64,000 nucleotides of DNA from Candidatus Hepatincola sp. Av (GCA_023518375.1 CP068450.1:558001-622000); one strand, 5' to 3'; numbered from the stretch's first letter, positions 8,306 through 17,390 are shown. A program made the numbers and translations. Notes: a model not told the origin generated them from the sequence alone.

Positions 8306-9154
8306 CTAACCAGCAATAATACTATTTAAGTGGTGGAGCTTAGCAAGGTTGGATTCGTGCTTAGCATGGTTTTTGTTATAAATAGAACTAATAAATTCTT
8401 TATCACCTGATAATTGGTTCCGCATTCTTTTAGCCTCTTCTTTGGAATAGTTAGCTTTTGAAGATGAATGCTTTAGTTTTTTATCTTCAGAGATTAACTC
8501 ACCTAAACTAACCATTTTATTTAAAAAAGTTACTTCATCTTGGGCGGAGTCTTCGCCTAGCCAGTCTATACCTCTTCTTGCCAGTAAGATTTTTTCAGGC
8601 AAGTCTTGTTGCCACAAAATAGCTAAGGTATTGGCAAGCCCTACAATTTTAGTATTAAAATTTGGTGCTAAATAATCTGGTGCCGAGTTTTTGCTTGCTA
8701 AGTCTTGGTTTGCTAAGTCTTTGTCTTCCAAGTTTTCTCTTGCAAAGTTTTTGTTTACCAAATTTTGAACCTTTTTAGCTAAGGGAGCATCTGCTTTTTT
8801 GCCAAAAGTATCTTCAGGTAAAAGGTCTTTATCGCCATCTCTTAAGAATAATGAAGCTTTTTGCTTTGATGTACCTTTGTTAGGTAAAAGAGTATCTTCT
8901 TGGTTGCGGGAAGTATTGTTGTTATTTACAAGTGGTAATTCTAAGTTTTTACTATTACTAGCTATAAGGTTAGCTTTAGTATTAGCTAACAAGTTACCAT
9001 CTATGGATAATTCTGCTATTAAACTTAAAAGTTTTTGTAATGTAGGAGTAATATTTTCTGCAAACTTAGTTGGCATACCTTGTTGGTTGTTAGCTAAGTA
9101 AGTTAATAGCTCCTTACATAAGTCTTTTATATTAATTAAATTATTTGTTTTCAT
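8306..9154 (-). CDS. Probable capsid scaffold/assembly protein
   Basis: 282 residues, highly charged, rich in Lys, Asn, Leu and Glu, with no membrane segment. A short imperfect repeat of the form 'DLANQDLASKNS' lies around residues 140-160 and the C-terminus is basic and helical (YSKEEAKRMRNQL, then KNHAKHESNLAKLHHL). Low complexity, helical content and a basic C-terminal helix are typical of scaffolds, and it directly precedes the major capsid gene. No family is recognised from sequence, so the function is inference from position. The start is ATG with AAGGAA six bases upstream. A 989-base gene-free stretch precedes it. Confidence 0.55.
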   Translation of the reverse strand: MKTNNLINIKDLCKELLTYLANNQQGMPTKFAENITPTLQKLLSLIAELSIDGNLLANTKANLIASNSKNLELPLVNNNNTSRNQEDTLLPNKGTSKQKASLFLRDGDKDLLPEDTFGKKADAPLAKKVQNLVNKNFARENLEDKDLANQDLASKNSAPDYLAPNFNTKIVGLANTLAILWQQDLPEKILLARRGIDWLGEDSAQDEVTFLNKMVSLGELISEDKKLKHSSSKANYSKEEAKRMRNQLSGDKEFISSIYNKNHAKHESNLAKLHHLNSIIAG

Positions 9155-9356
9155 GTTATTTCCTTGTTTTACTATTTTTTCCTTTGTTATTATTTTTGTT
9201 ATTTATTATGCTCTATTCCTTGCTTGTTACCTTTTGCTGGTTGAGCTAAAGAAGAGTTAGTTATTATGGTTACCATTAACCTCTATATAGCCCTTTTGTA
9301 CTGTTAGTTAATTAAACTGTAAACACTCTAAAATAAGTTCTTGCAAACCCTCTGTG

Positions 9357-9714
9357 TAGCCCTTTTATGGTTAACGTTAATTAACTAGATAGAGGGAGTT
9401 TTAATGAGGTGGTAAAGCTACCTCTATCCTTAATATTGCTAGTTGATTCTATGTAGAGGATTAGTCTTTTTTCTTATAAGTTCTTTAGCTACTTTGTAAA
9501 ATTTAAAAACCTCATAAAAGAGTTAAGTCCTCTTTTGCCACTCTCATTAATACTTTTGTATTGTTAGTTGATAAGGATTCATAAAGTAATTTATTCCTCT
9601 TTTTATAGTTAAAAATTAACATTTCTATGAAATCTCTAGTATTCGTTTCATTGGAGTTAATCTTCTTTTATAATTTTCATTAATACCTTGTATAGCTCTC
9701 TATATTGCTAGTTG
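9357..9714. repeat. Long direct repeat, copy 1
   Basis: Bases 9357-9714 match 9769-10125 almost perfectly; I see one single-base deletion in an A run and one C/T difference near the end. The copies are separated by 54 bases. Near-identity in otherwise degenerate DNA implies a recent duplication or ongoing gene conversion. It contains no open frame, no terminal inverted repeats and no transposase. Confidence 0.95.
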
Positions 9715-9768
9715 GTTAACCACATTCCTTTTAATTCCTTTTGCTTTGCAACCATTAATACCTTTTTA

Positions 9769-10125
9769 TAGCCCTTTTATGGTTAACGTTAATTAACTAG
9801 ATAGAGGGAGTTTTAATGAGGTGGTAAAGCTACCTCTATCCTTAATATTGCTAGTTGATTCTATGTAGAGGATTAGTCTTTTTTCTTATAAGTTCTTTAG
9901 CTACTTTGTAAAATTTAAAAACCTCATAAAAGAGTTAAGTCCTCTTTTGCCACTCTCATTAATACTTTTGTATTGTTAGTTGATAAGGATTCATAAAGTA
10001 ATTTATTCCTCTTTTTATAGTTAAAATTAACATTTCTATGAAATCTCTAGTATTCGTTTCATTGGAGTTAATCTTCTTTTATAATTTTCATTAATACCTT
10101 GTATAGCTCTCTATATTGTTAGTTG
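9769..10125. repeat. Long direct repeat, copy 2
   Basis: This is the second copy of the 358-bp unit, one base shorter than copy 1. It ends 18 bases before the stop of the Bbp19-like gene at 10144. Confidence 0.95.
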
Positions 10126-10143
10126 TTTAAACTTTACAAGTGA

Positions 10144-10434
10144 TTAGTCCTCTTTTAAGCTATGAGAGTTAATAGTTAGTACATCTTCTAAAGTTAAATT
10201 AGCCATTTCTAAAATATGTAAGAAGACATCTCTTGCTCCCTCGTTAAAAGCTGTGTGGTGGGAATCATTTACTACAAAGCTAGAATTATACATATTGCAA
10301 TAAGCGGCTAAGTCTTGTAAGACTTGCCTTGAAGATTCATCTTGAATATTAAAAATACTTTTCCAAGATGCTGCTATTTTACTACCCTTATTGGCTCCAA
10401 AGGCATGTATTAACCAAGTTAAACCGTTTTTCAT
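10144..10434 (-). CDS. Bbp19-like phage protein
   Basis: 96 residues. The central block (VLQDLAAYCN, then a ST/SF..ND position, HHTAFNEGARDVFLHIL and LTLEDV) matches the Bbp19-like family found next to portal genes in podoviruses related to Bordetella phage BPP-1. The molecular role in that family is not established; it is assumed to be a minor virion or morphogenesis factor. The start is ATG at 10434, four bases from the portal stop, with AAAGGAG overlapping the portal end, so translation is probably coupled. This gene supports a podoviral origin for the module independently of the capsid genes. Confidence 0.7.
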   Translation of the reverse strand: MKNGLTWLIHAFGANKGSKIAASWKSIFNIQDESSRQVLQDLAAYCNMYNSSFVVNDSHHTAFNEGARDVFLHILEMANLTLEDVLTINSHSLKED

Positions 10435-10438
10435 GATA

Positions 10439-11938
10439 TTATTTTTCTCCTTTTGTTAGATTATTTGTTGTTATATTGTTATTCATAATATTTTTACTTA
10501 AACCATTGGCTTCTGCCATTAAGCTAATAGCCGCTTGCCAATCTACCAATTTATAAGCATCAGGGCAAAAAGACTGTACGCTTTGAATAAAATTACTGGT
10601 TTGGCTTAAGGCAAAACTATCTGTAAATTTTTCAAAGCGATTCCATGACGATAAAAAAACCACTTCAATATCTTGCCAATGAAAGCTAATTGGTAAACCT
10701 TGTACTAAACCTAAACGTTGCAACAGTACTAATTGCCTTTTTATTAGAGGATACAAAAACTCACTTTGAATCCTTGCAATTTTAGAACCTAAAATTTTTA
10801 ATTTCTGTTCATTCACCGATAACACTTCCGTAGCAGTAGCATTAGCCGAATAAGCATATAATAATAAGGAATAAAAAAAAGACTCCCGCACACTATTACG
10901 CACTTGCTCTTGCATGGTATAGGTATTACCTGATTCTATTCCCATAGCTAAAGGTTTAATTAGTTGGTTACCTGTTAGTGGGTCTATGCCCCCATAAATT
11001 ACACTACCTGGTACCGTTTTAATGCCTTGAATACTTAATTCATTAGGTGCTAGCATTGGTGGATCTATTAATTTTTGGGCAGCAATTAACATAGTTTTTG
11101 CCATAGCATTCACCATTTTTATATCGGGCAAGGCAATCATAGCGGGGCTTTGCCCATATAAATTATTAGTATGGGTATACCAACGAGAAACCATAAAAGG
11201 AAATTCAAAATAACCGCTTTCTTGTAAAATACTTTGTTCTGCCACATCTATGTAATAAGAGGCAAAAGGCATCTTTCTAGAACTATGAAACTTTTTAGCC
11301 ATAATCTTTGCTGGGCAAGTTATATGTAAAAAAGTAAACTCTTCATTATTTTGTTCTTTAGATGATCTAAGTATTTTTTTAGAAACATTATTCTCGCCAA
11401 AAAAATCTAAGGCTTCGGTGGCACTTAATACAATTTTTCTAATAACGGTATCTACAGTATTGCTAGCACTATAAATATAGGTATCTTGCAAATTACAAGT
11501 TTGGTAACTTACTTCTTTACTTGTTAAATCTTCATATGTATAAAAAATTGCGGTGCCATAATTAACTAAGTCGGCATAAAATTCATAACATTTATAATAA
11601 AAGCCTGTTTGGGAATTATGAAAACTATCTTTAATTGCCTCGGTTGCCTCCTGTAAATAGGCTTTTATTAGGGGATTTTCTTTAGCACTATCTTTAGCTT
11701 TTAAATAAAACCAATTAGTACTACTGTTACTAATGTAAGACCATAAGGAAGATGTTAAATATTCAGCGGCTAACATAGCTGTAGAATCATACACATCAGC
11801 AGCTTTTTCTTTGGTTAGTGCTAAATTAGGACGAACATATTTACAAACCTCGCCCCAGATATTCTCTAACTCTTCCCTTTCACTTTGTAGTTTGTTATAA
11901 AGATCTAGGGTGAATTTCACAATTTGTTGGTTATTCAT
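10439..11938 (-). CDS. Portal (head-to-tail connector) protein
   Basis: 499 residues, matching the podoviral 'head to tail connecting protein' family. Visible signatures are an N-terminal helix with LQSEREELENIWGEVCKYVRP, the YDSTAMLAAEYLTSSLWSYI block, and the central FMVSRWYTHTNNLYGQSPAM motif, followed by DIKMVNAMAKTMLIAAQKLIDPP. Twelve copies form the ring through which DNA is packaged. The start is ATG with AAAGGGA upstream. It is separated from the terminase by a 2.15-kb gene-free region, where phages normally have a few bases. The frame is intact. C-terminal residues are Asn-rich, as often in this genome. Confidence 0.88.
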   Translation of the reverse strand: MNNQQIVKFTLDLYNKLQSEREELENIWGEVCKYVRPNLALTKEKAADVYDSTAMLAAEYLTSSLWSYISNSSTNWFYLKAKDSAKENPLIKAYLQEATEAIKDSFHNSQTGFYYKCYEFYADLVNYGTAIFYTYEDLTSKEVSYQTCNLQDTYIYSASNTVDTVIRKIVLSATEALDFFGENNVSKKILRSSKEQNNEEFTFLHITCPAKIMAKKFHSSRKMPFASYYIDVAEQSILQESGYFEFPFMVSRWYTHTNNLYGQSPAMIALPDIKMVNAMAKTMLIAAQKLIDPPMLAPNELSIQGIKTVPGSVIYGGIDPLTGNQLIKPLAMGIESGNTYTMQEQVRNSVRESFFYSLLLYAYSANATATEVLSVNEQKLKILGSKIARIQSEFLYPLIKRQLVLLQRLGLVQGLPISFHWQDIEVVFLSSWNRFEKFTDSFALSQTSNFIQSVQSFCPDAYKLVDWQAAISLMAEANGLSKNIMNNNITTNNLTKGEK

Positions 11939-12564
11939 GTAATCCCTTTTGTTTTTTTATTTGTTGTTTATTATTGGTTGTTTATTTTGTTATTTGTTGG
12001 TGGTTTATATGGTGGGTTACTTATGTTGTTATTAATTCTTATAGTGAATTCCTTATGAATTACTTATTTACCTAAACTAGCCACCGCTTTAATTCTTATG
12101 TTGTTTTGTTTAGTTCTTCACTTTATTAGTTATTTGTTTAACCAACCAGATTGTTAACTCTTATATTGTTTTTAGTTGTTATTAACTATTTAGGTTATTC
12201 ACTTTATTAATTTATTAATTATTTGTTTAAATAAAAATTTTATTGTTAATTTTTATTGTTAATTTATTTCTTGCTAGTTGGTTAGTTAGTTTTTAATTTT
12301 TTCCTTTAAGATATTTTTTAACTTAAAATTGTTTCTCCAAGAATTTTTGAATTTAAAATTTTTGAATTTAAAAAAATTTTTTTATTTTTTATGTTGGTAG
12401 TTGCTAAGTTACCACCTTAAAGCCTTAGTTTTACTAGATATTTTGCTACTATATGCTGGCAAATTAGGCTAATAATTCCACCTGTTTTTTTGCTGATAGG
12501 GCAAGTTTTTCCGACCATAAAATTAGTAAAATTTTATGCCTAAGTTATTTTCACTCCTATTTAA

Positions 12565-12578
12565 GGTTGCAAGCAACC
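12565..12578. repeat. Inverted repeat GGTTGC-AA-GCAACC
   Basis: A six-base stem with two central bases, in a context TTTAAGGTTGC that recurs as a perfect palindrome at 12709-12722 and in degraded form near 12783 and 16598. The recurrence in two different spacers suggests a shared protein-binding or structural element. Confidence 0.7.
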
Positions 12579-12708
12579 TTTACGGGTATAAAGCCTATTC
12601 GGTTCTAAGCCTAAATTATGGCTACCCTTTTATTAATTAAATTGGTTAATTACCAATTTTTTTGAGTGTTAACCTAATTTAACCTCACTCTTTCTTAAGA
12701 GTACTTTA

Positions 12709-12744
12709 GGTTGCATGCAACCTTTTTTTGGGGGATTCCCCCAA
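12709..12744. repeat. Perfect 14-bp palindrome followed by a G5/C5 hairpin
   Basis: GGTTGCATGCAACC (12709-12722) is its own reverse complement. Six bases later, TTGGGGG (12728-12734) pairs with CCCCCAA (12738-12744) around ATT. The second hairpin is among the most G/C-rich structures in the window. No T tract follows on the minus strand. It could be an operator, a packaging-site element or an RNA-processing signal. Confidence 0.7.
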
Positions 12745-13084
12745 TTCACTCTTACCCTTTTCTATTAAGGGTATTTTACTATTCTAGGTTGCTAGTAGCA
12801 GGTAGTTAATTAATACCTTAGCAAACTATTATAAGTACCTATAGTTCCTGTTGCTAGCAAACTGGCTAGCTTTTACCCACAACTTCATATTCACTCTTAA
12901 TTAAAAGTATTTTTGCATCATAGATTGCTAGCTACTCTTTTGAATCTTGCTAACTTTAGTACCTTTCAAGCAACCTTATCTTTATGAATACAACTACTAG
13001 TTACCAACCATTCGTCCCAACTAACATAATTAGTAATTAGTAAGTAGCCTTTTGCCATTATTGGTAGGTAGAGTCTTGTACTAC

Positions 13085-13180
13085 TTACCTACTAATTCTT
13101 TTCCTATGAGTTACTATCTATTCATAGTAACTAATCTAACAGTAGGTATTTTACCTACTACTAACCACTACCATTCATAG
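13085..13180. repeat. Diverged copy of the 190-bp repeat
   Basis: It shares the core TATTCATAGTAACTAATC-TAACAGTAGGTA with the units at 13366-13746 but is interrupted and shortened. It also contains the inverted repeat GTTACTAT/ATAGTAAC. Confidence 0.75.
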
Positions 13181-13365
13181 TAGTAAGATATTCTTTTGCT
13201 AGCTATTTAGTACAACCATTAGTTACTATAGGGTTTAAAAGTAGGTTAATTTTTTAATGCCTTATACCTATAGTTTTTATGCTTACTTTTTTATACTTAC
13301 TAGTTACTAGTTATTAATTTGTTACCTAGTAAGTATTGGCTTACATCTACCAATTTTTATTCTTG

Positions 13366-13555
13366 CTAGTTTCCTAGTAAAATTATGGCGTTACTATAAC
13401 TAACCTTACTTAGCTTTTAACATTTAAAATTTGTTATCTAGTAAAGCATTAGCTTATACCTACTAATTTTACCTCCTACTATTTAACAACTATTCATAGT
13501 AACTAATCTAACAGTAGGTATTTTTACCTAATAATATATTTACTATTAAACACTA
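13366..13555. repeat. 190-bp tandem repeat, unit 1
   Basis: Successive GGCG landmarks at 13387, 13576 and 13767 set the period at 189-191 bases. Unit 1 carries TTATGGCGTTACTATAAC where units 2 and 3 have CTACGGCGTTGCCATAAC. It is non-coding in all frames. Confidence 0.85.
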
Positions 13556-13746
13556 CTAGTTACCTGTAAAACTACGGCGTTGCCATAACTAATCTTTTAC
13601 TTGGCTTTTAACACTTAAAATTTGTTACCTAGTAAAGCATTAGCTTATACCTACTAATTTTACCTCCTACTATTTAACAACTATTCATAGTAACTAATCT
13701 AACAGTAGGTATTCTTACCTAATAATATACTTACTACTAAACACTA
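13556..13746. repeat. 190-bp tandem repeat, unit 2
   Basis: A 191-base unit closely matching unit 1 throughout. The stretch from TTGTTACCTAGTAAAGCATT to the end is nearly identical, apart from a few substitutions. Confidence 0.9.
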
Positions 13747-13840
13747 CTAGTTACCTGTGAAACTACGGCGTTGCCATAACTAACCTTTTACTTAGCTATT
13801 AACACTTAAAATTTGTTACCTAGTAAGGCATTAACTTATT
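13747..13840. repeat. 190-bp tandem repeat, partial unit 3
   Basis: It matches the first half of unit 2, with the same CTACGGCGTTGCCATAAC landmark, and stops near ATTAACTTATT. After this the sequence changes to a different short repeat containing GTATAACTAATAG. Confidence 0.85.
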
Positions 13841-14088
13841 TTATAGGTTGGCTAAGTTGTATAACTAATAGCAAACTAATAATACTCTAACCAATAAGCA
13901 ATCTTGTTACCTAGTAATAAGCAACTAGTTTAACTTGTGGTGTTTGCCAAGTTGTATAACTAATAGTACTAACTCATGGTAAGAATACTAGCAAATAAAA
14001 GTCTTTAGTTTATAAAGTTGGGTAACGAATAACACTAACTAATGGTAACTTTTCACCTAGTAATAACAACCAATTTAGGGGGTGGGGG

Positions 14089-15666
14089 TTACCAAGTAAA
14101 TGGGTTATAATCACTTGGTGTTACCACCGAATTTATTTTTATATTAATTACTGCTGGTAACGCAAAAGTTAAAGCTGCCGCATCGGCTCCATCGGGGGAA
14201 CTTTTTAAAGTTTTACGAACATTTTCTTTTGCTTGTAGTTGAATTTGCCCTTTAGAATTATAAAAATATTCCACTGCAGCAATTTGTTGTAACAGTTTAC
14301 CATCGTTAATAATATAATTATCATCTTGCAAAAATTCTTGTAAGGAACCCCACATTTCAGCTCTTTTATTCAAATATTTTCTAGTATCTGTGGCTTTGCT
14401 AGCAAAATTTACTAACACCATAATTTGCTGATAGCCTAATTCTACTAGCCTATCGTATACTCCTACTCCACCACCGCCAGCATCTATGCAAACATATTTA
14501 GGTTGTAGTTTTTCTATATATTTTTTCACTAGACCTACTATTTGCATACTATCGGTTAAAGATACTTGTTGGTTAGCATTTAGCCCTATAAAACTTCCTT
14601 GCCTATCTATTAACCAAGTGTAATCTCCGCCACCTAAGGCAACATCTATGCCTAGAATTATAGGCTCTTCTTTGCTTGCTAAATACTGCTGTAAGAGAGG
14701 ATTATCTTTTTGAATTCCTACTGAATTCACCGCTTGCCTTTGTAACAATTCTAAAGGAATAAAAATATTATTATTAATATAGGTAAAGGCTTCAGCTATT
14801 GAGGCTGGAAACTCTTGGTAAAAGCGAAAGCTAGGAGCATTAACGCTTTCAAGCCCACCTAATAATTTATTTTTTTCATAAGCCCAAGCTAATTGTTGGC
14901 AACTTAGCTGATGAACCTTGCCGTAATCTTGCCATTCTGTAGAAAACTCAACCTTATGATTACTTACATATTCCCTATGCCAATGCCATGGAATAAATAT
15001 TAAAACATACTCGTTGGTTGCCTCCTGTGCTTGCATACACATTTCATAAAAGAGTCCATTAGCTCCATTGGAAGTGCTTTCTAAAATAACTTCCGTTTCA
15101 TTACCATTAGGTACTGCCATTAAAATAGAAGCTAAGTGGTTTTGGCTATTTGCCCAAAAAGCAACTTCCGAACCATGAAAAAACTGAATGGTATCCGACC
15201 GCCCAACTTCATTAGAACCTGCGGTGGCAAACACTAAAGAACTATCGGTTTCAGCAAAAGTAATACTTTTATTCCTATTTTGAAAGTGAGGTATTTTTAA
15301 AAAGTTGGGCATTTTATTATAATACCTATTCACCATAGCAAAGATGTTATCGGTAGAGCTTTGCCGATGGCTTAAAATTAACGACCGCACTCCCTGATTA
15401 ACTAAAGTATAATGATACGCCCTAGCACTTACATAAGTAGTAACTCCTATCTGACGCCCTTTTAAAATAAGGCTCCTTACAACACCTTTTGCTTGTTTTT
15501 GCTGATTTAGGATTCCATTTATGTAGTTTTGCTCTTTATTTAAAATAAATTCCTTTAAACAATTTTCTTTAGACCTAATTTGTAAAAAAGTTTCGGCAAA
15601 TGTTTTAACATCTTTAATTGTGTCAGCTAGTTGGTTCAGAGCTTCATTTTCGTTTATGTAGCACAT
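14089..15666 (-). CDS. Large terminase subunit (packaging ATPase/nuclease)
   Basis: 525 residues. The ATPase half has a variant Walker A, LKGRQIGVTTYVS (about 67-79), and an acidic coupling block VILESTSNGANG (about 195-206). The nuclease half shows three acidic clusters: LGIDVALGGGDYTW (about 340), CIDAGGGGVGVYDRL (about 395) and DGADAAALTFALP near the C-terminus. These are the RNaseH-fold active-site positions of phage terminases. The ATG at 15666 lies inside the end of the upstream gene (23-base overlap), suggesting translational coupling. All catalytic blocks look intact, so the protein may still package DNA. Confidence 0.87.
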   Translation of the reverse strand: MCYINENEALNQLADTIKDVKTFAETFLQIRSKENCLKEFILNKEQNYINGILNQQKQAKGVVRSLILKGRQIGVTTYVSARAYHYTLVNQGVRSLILSHRQSSTDNIFAMVNRYYNKMPNFLKIPHFQNRNKSITFAETDSSLVFATAGSNEVGRSDTIQFFHGSEVAFWANSQNHLASILMAVPNGNETEVILESTSNGANGLFYEMCMQAQEATNEYVLIFIPWHWHREYVSNHKVEFSTEWQDYGKVHQLSCQQLAWAYEKNKLLGGLESVNAPSFRFYQEFPASIAEAFTYINNNIFIPLELLQRQAVNSVGIQKDNPLLQQYLASKEEPIILGIDVALGGGDYTWLIDRQGSFIGLNANQQVSLTDSMQIVGLVKKYIEKLQPKYVCIDAGGGGVGVYDRLVELGYQQIMVLVNFASKATDTRKYLNKRAEMWGSLQEFLQDDNYIINDGKLLQQIAAVEYFYNSKGQIQLQAKENVRKTLKSSPDGADAAALTFALPAVINIKINSVVTPSDYNPFTW

Positions 15667-16165
15667 TCATTACATCTTTATAATTTATGGTATTATTAAT
15701 GGTATTATTACTTTTTTGCAAGGTGGTTTTTGCTAACAGAGTTTCAGTTTGAATTTTTATTAATTCCGCTAACATTTTAGTATTACTAAGCAAACACCTA
15801 TTATGCTCGGGGTTAAAGAGTTCTCCTTCCTGATTATAGTTGTTAACTCTAATGGCAAAGGTATTTATTAACCGTGTAAGAAATTCATTATTTTTTACAT
15901 ATGTACTGTTAAGAATTTCTGTGGTTAATTCACTGTTAAGATTATTAGCAGTTGCCTCCTCCTCTATTTTCAAACTACTAAGGGTTGTGGTGTTAGCACT
16001 GTTAGGGTTGGATCCAACTTTATAAGGCTCTGCAACTTTTGTTTGAGAACTAGTTGCTGGGGTAGTTTTCATAGTAGTTGTTGGGGCATCTTTCAGAGTT
16101 GGTCGTGCCACAACAGATTTATACTTATCTTTCTTTTTTAATTTAAAAAAATATTGTTCACTCAT
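15644..16165 (-). CDS. Possible small terminase subunit (position only)
   Basis: 173 residues. Residues 1-65 are a Thr/Ser/Ala/Pro-rich disordered stretch with a Lys-rich start; residues about 75-173 look helical, with a leucine-rich region LLSNTKMLAELIKIQTETLL. I do not recognise a small-terminase domain; the call rests on location directly before, and overlapping, the large terminase. An alternative is an unrelated first gene of the operon. The ATG has GAGG upstream. About 1.2 kb of untranslated DNA separates it from the consensus promoter at 17391-17419. Confidence 0.5.
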   Translation of the reverse strand: MSEQYFFKLKKKDKYKSVVARPTLKDAPTTTMKTTPATSSQTKVAEPYKVGSNPNSANTTTLSSLKIEEEATANNLNSELTTEILNSTYVKNNEFLTRLINTFAIRVNNYNQEGELFNPEHNRCLLSNTKMLAELIKIQTETLLAKTTLQKSNNTINNTINYKDVMNVLHKRK

Positions 16166-17390
16166 GAGGATACCTCATATTTAAAAATAAAATTGCTTGT
16201 TAATTGGGTAACCTTTCCCACAGAGTTTTTAACAACCTAAAGTTTAGGTGTAACCATTAAGGTGGAGGTTACATTCTGTAGTAGAGGAATATTTCATCTA
16301 CTACCTCTAATTGCAAAAGTAGTAAATGTTATGGTTATCTTACCTATGTTACCTTTCCTCATACGGCAATACTTCATAGCTTCTTTGATATTCCTGTTAC
16401 TTAAAGTTGTATCTAAATTCTACGTTAGAGGAATATATAACTGGTTATGGTAATATTATCTTATCAAGCAAGGGTTGTAGCTTAATTCTACAGTATAGGG
16501 ATTTGTGCTTCATCAATAAGCCTAAGTTCAACTTAAGGTTATAGTTAGATCCTATAGTGAAGGAATTTTATAGCCTTCAATAAAAGTACTACTATTTAGG
16601 GTTGCAATATAAAGGTTGTAACTAAATTCCATAGTTGGCAATTTATTTCACTAGCAAGAAAACTGAATTCAAAAAACTGAATTCAACTTAAAGTTTAAGG
16701 TTAAGCTGGCTTCCATAATATAGGAATATTCCAGTGTTTTTTTCATATTCTAACTGGTTAAAATTTATATTAAATTCACAGTAAGATAATATGTAACCTA
16801 ACTATGAAGTAACCTAACTATGCAGATATTTTATCAATCAAAGGTTGTATGTTACTCTTTATTGTAGCAAAGTTGGTTATTTATAGTAGTTTGTGTACTA
16901 CATGTATTATATTATTATATATCAATACGTGTAGTTAGTACTATCTTGCCCTTAGTAATATTATTTTTGTAGAGATAGGTTGTGTATGGGTTACAGATAA
17001 CTAATACACCTTTAAGTATCTCTTTATATATATTATTTTTATTTATATATTTGTACTTACATTTAGCTCTTACTAACCACAAAGGTACCAAGAATAATTA
17101 TCTTTGTATGCCTTTTATACTTGTGTTTAGTGCTTATACTTACATTTAGCACCTGAAACTTCTTAAACCATAATAAAGATTTAGTACTTATTTATTAGGT
17201 TTAGATTCATTTTACTTTCAGGTTTAGTGCTTACTTATATTAGTACTGATAAGTATAAGTATATTCATATTGATGAATTAATACATCATTCAATACATCA
17301 TTTCTATAATGAATAAAATTTTGTGAATAAAAATAAGAAAGTAAATATATGTAAATAAAGAATGTAGTATTCTAGAAGTATATGTTGTGT
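16166..17390. other. Gene-free, repeat-rich phage spacer 3 (long leader)
   Basis: This stretch lies between the phage promoter and the first structural gene and has no credible frame; the longest, 63 codons on the plus strand at 16262-16453, is hydrophobic noise in the repeat zone. If transcription starts near 17384 the leader is about 1.2 kb. The right half (16870-17390) is AT-rich with runs such as TATATTATTATATATC; the left half carries the degenerate repeat family. Confidence 0.7.
16262..16868. repeat. Degenerate repeat family in the phage leader
   Basis: At least seven copies of a loose motif, AAGGTTGTA-N3-AAATTCTA-N2-GT-N2-AGGAATAT, occur at about 16262, 16403, 16470, 16535, 16612, 16697 and 16840. 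Typical steps are 65-85 bases. Copies differ at many positions, so the array is old or under weak constraint. Confidence 0.65.

Larger units (their letters stand above)
9155..10143. other. Gene-free, repeat-rich phage spacer 1
   Basis: No credible reading frame occurs on either strand between the Bbp19-like gene and the scaffold-like gene. The stretch holds a near-perfect 358-bp duplication (listed separately). Shorter echoes of the motif 'TATTG(C/T)TAGTTG' recur about every 80-170 bases, usually after ATTAATAC. Phage genomes rarely carry a kilobase of non-coding DNA inside a structural operon. Confidence 0.75.
11939..14088. other. Gene-free, repeat-rich phage spacer 2 (2.15 kb)
   Basis: There is no frame of useful length on either strand between portal and terminase. 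The left third is T-rich with degenerate TTATTTGTTTAA-type repeats. Around 12550-12950 there are palindromes built on GGTTGC/GCAACC, a strong GGGGG/CCCCC hairpin, and recurring CACTC...TTAAG motifs. From 13085 to 13840 there is an array of about 190-bp units, and between 13850 and 14070 shorter repeats containing GTATAACTAATAG. No tRNA, polymerase or regulator gene is visible. Confidence 0.75.

Noticed and set aside
9357-10125. Insertion sequence or composite transposon
   Set aside because: The duplicated unit has no frame, no terminal inverted repeats and no target-site duplication that I can see.
13085-13840. Possible CRISPR array
   Set aside because: The repeat unit is about 190 bases and contiguous; there are no short identical repeats alternating with unique spacers and no cas genes.
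16262-16453. 63-codon plus-strand gene in the phage leader
   Set aside because: It falls within the degenerate repeat zone, lacks a ribosome site and is antisense to the phage operon.
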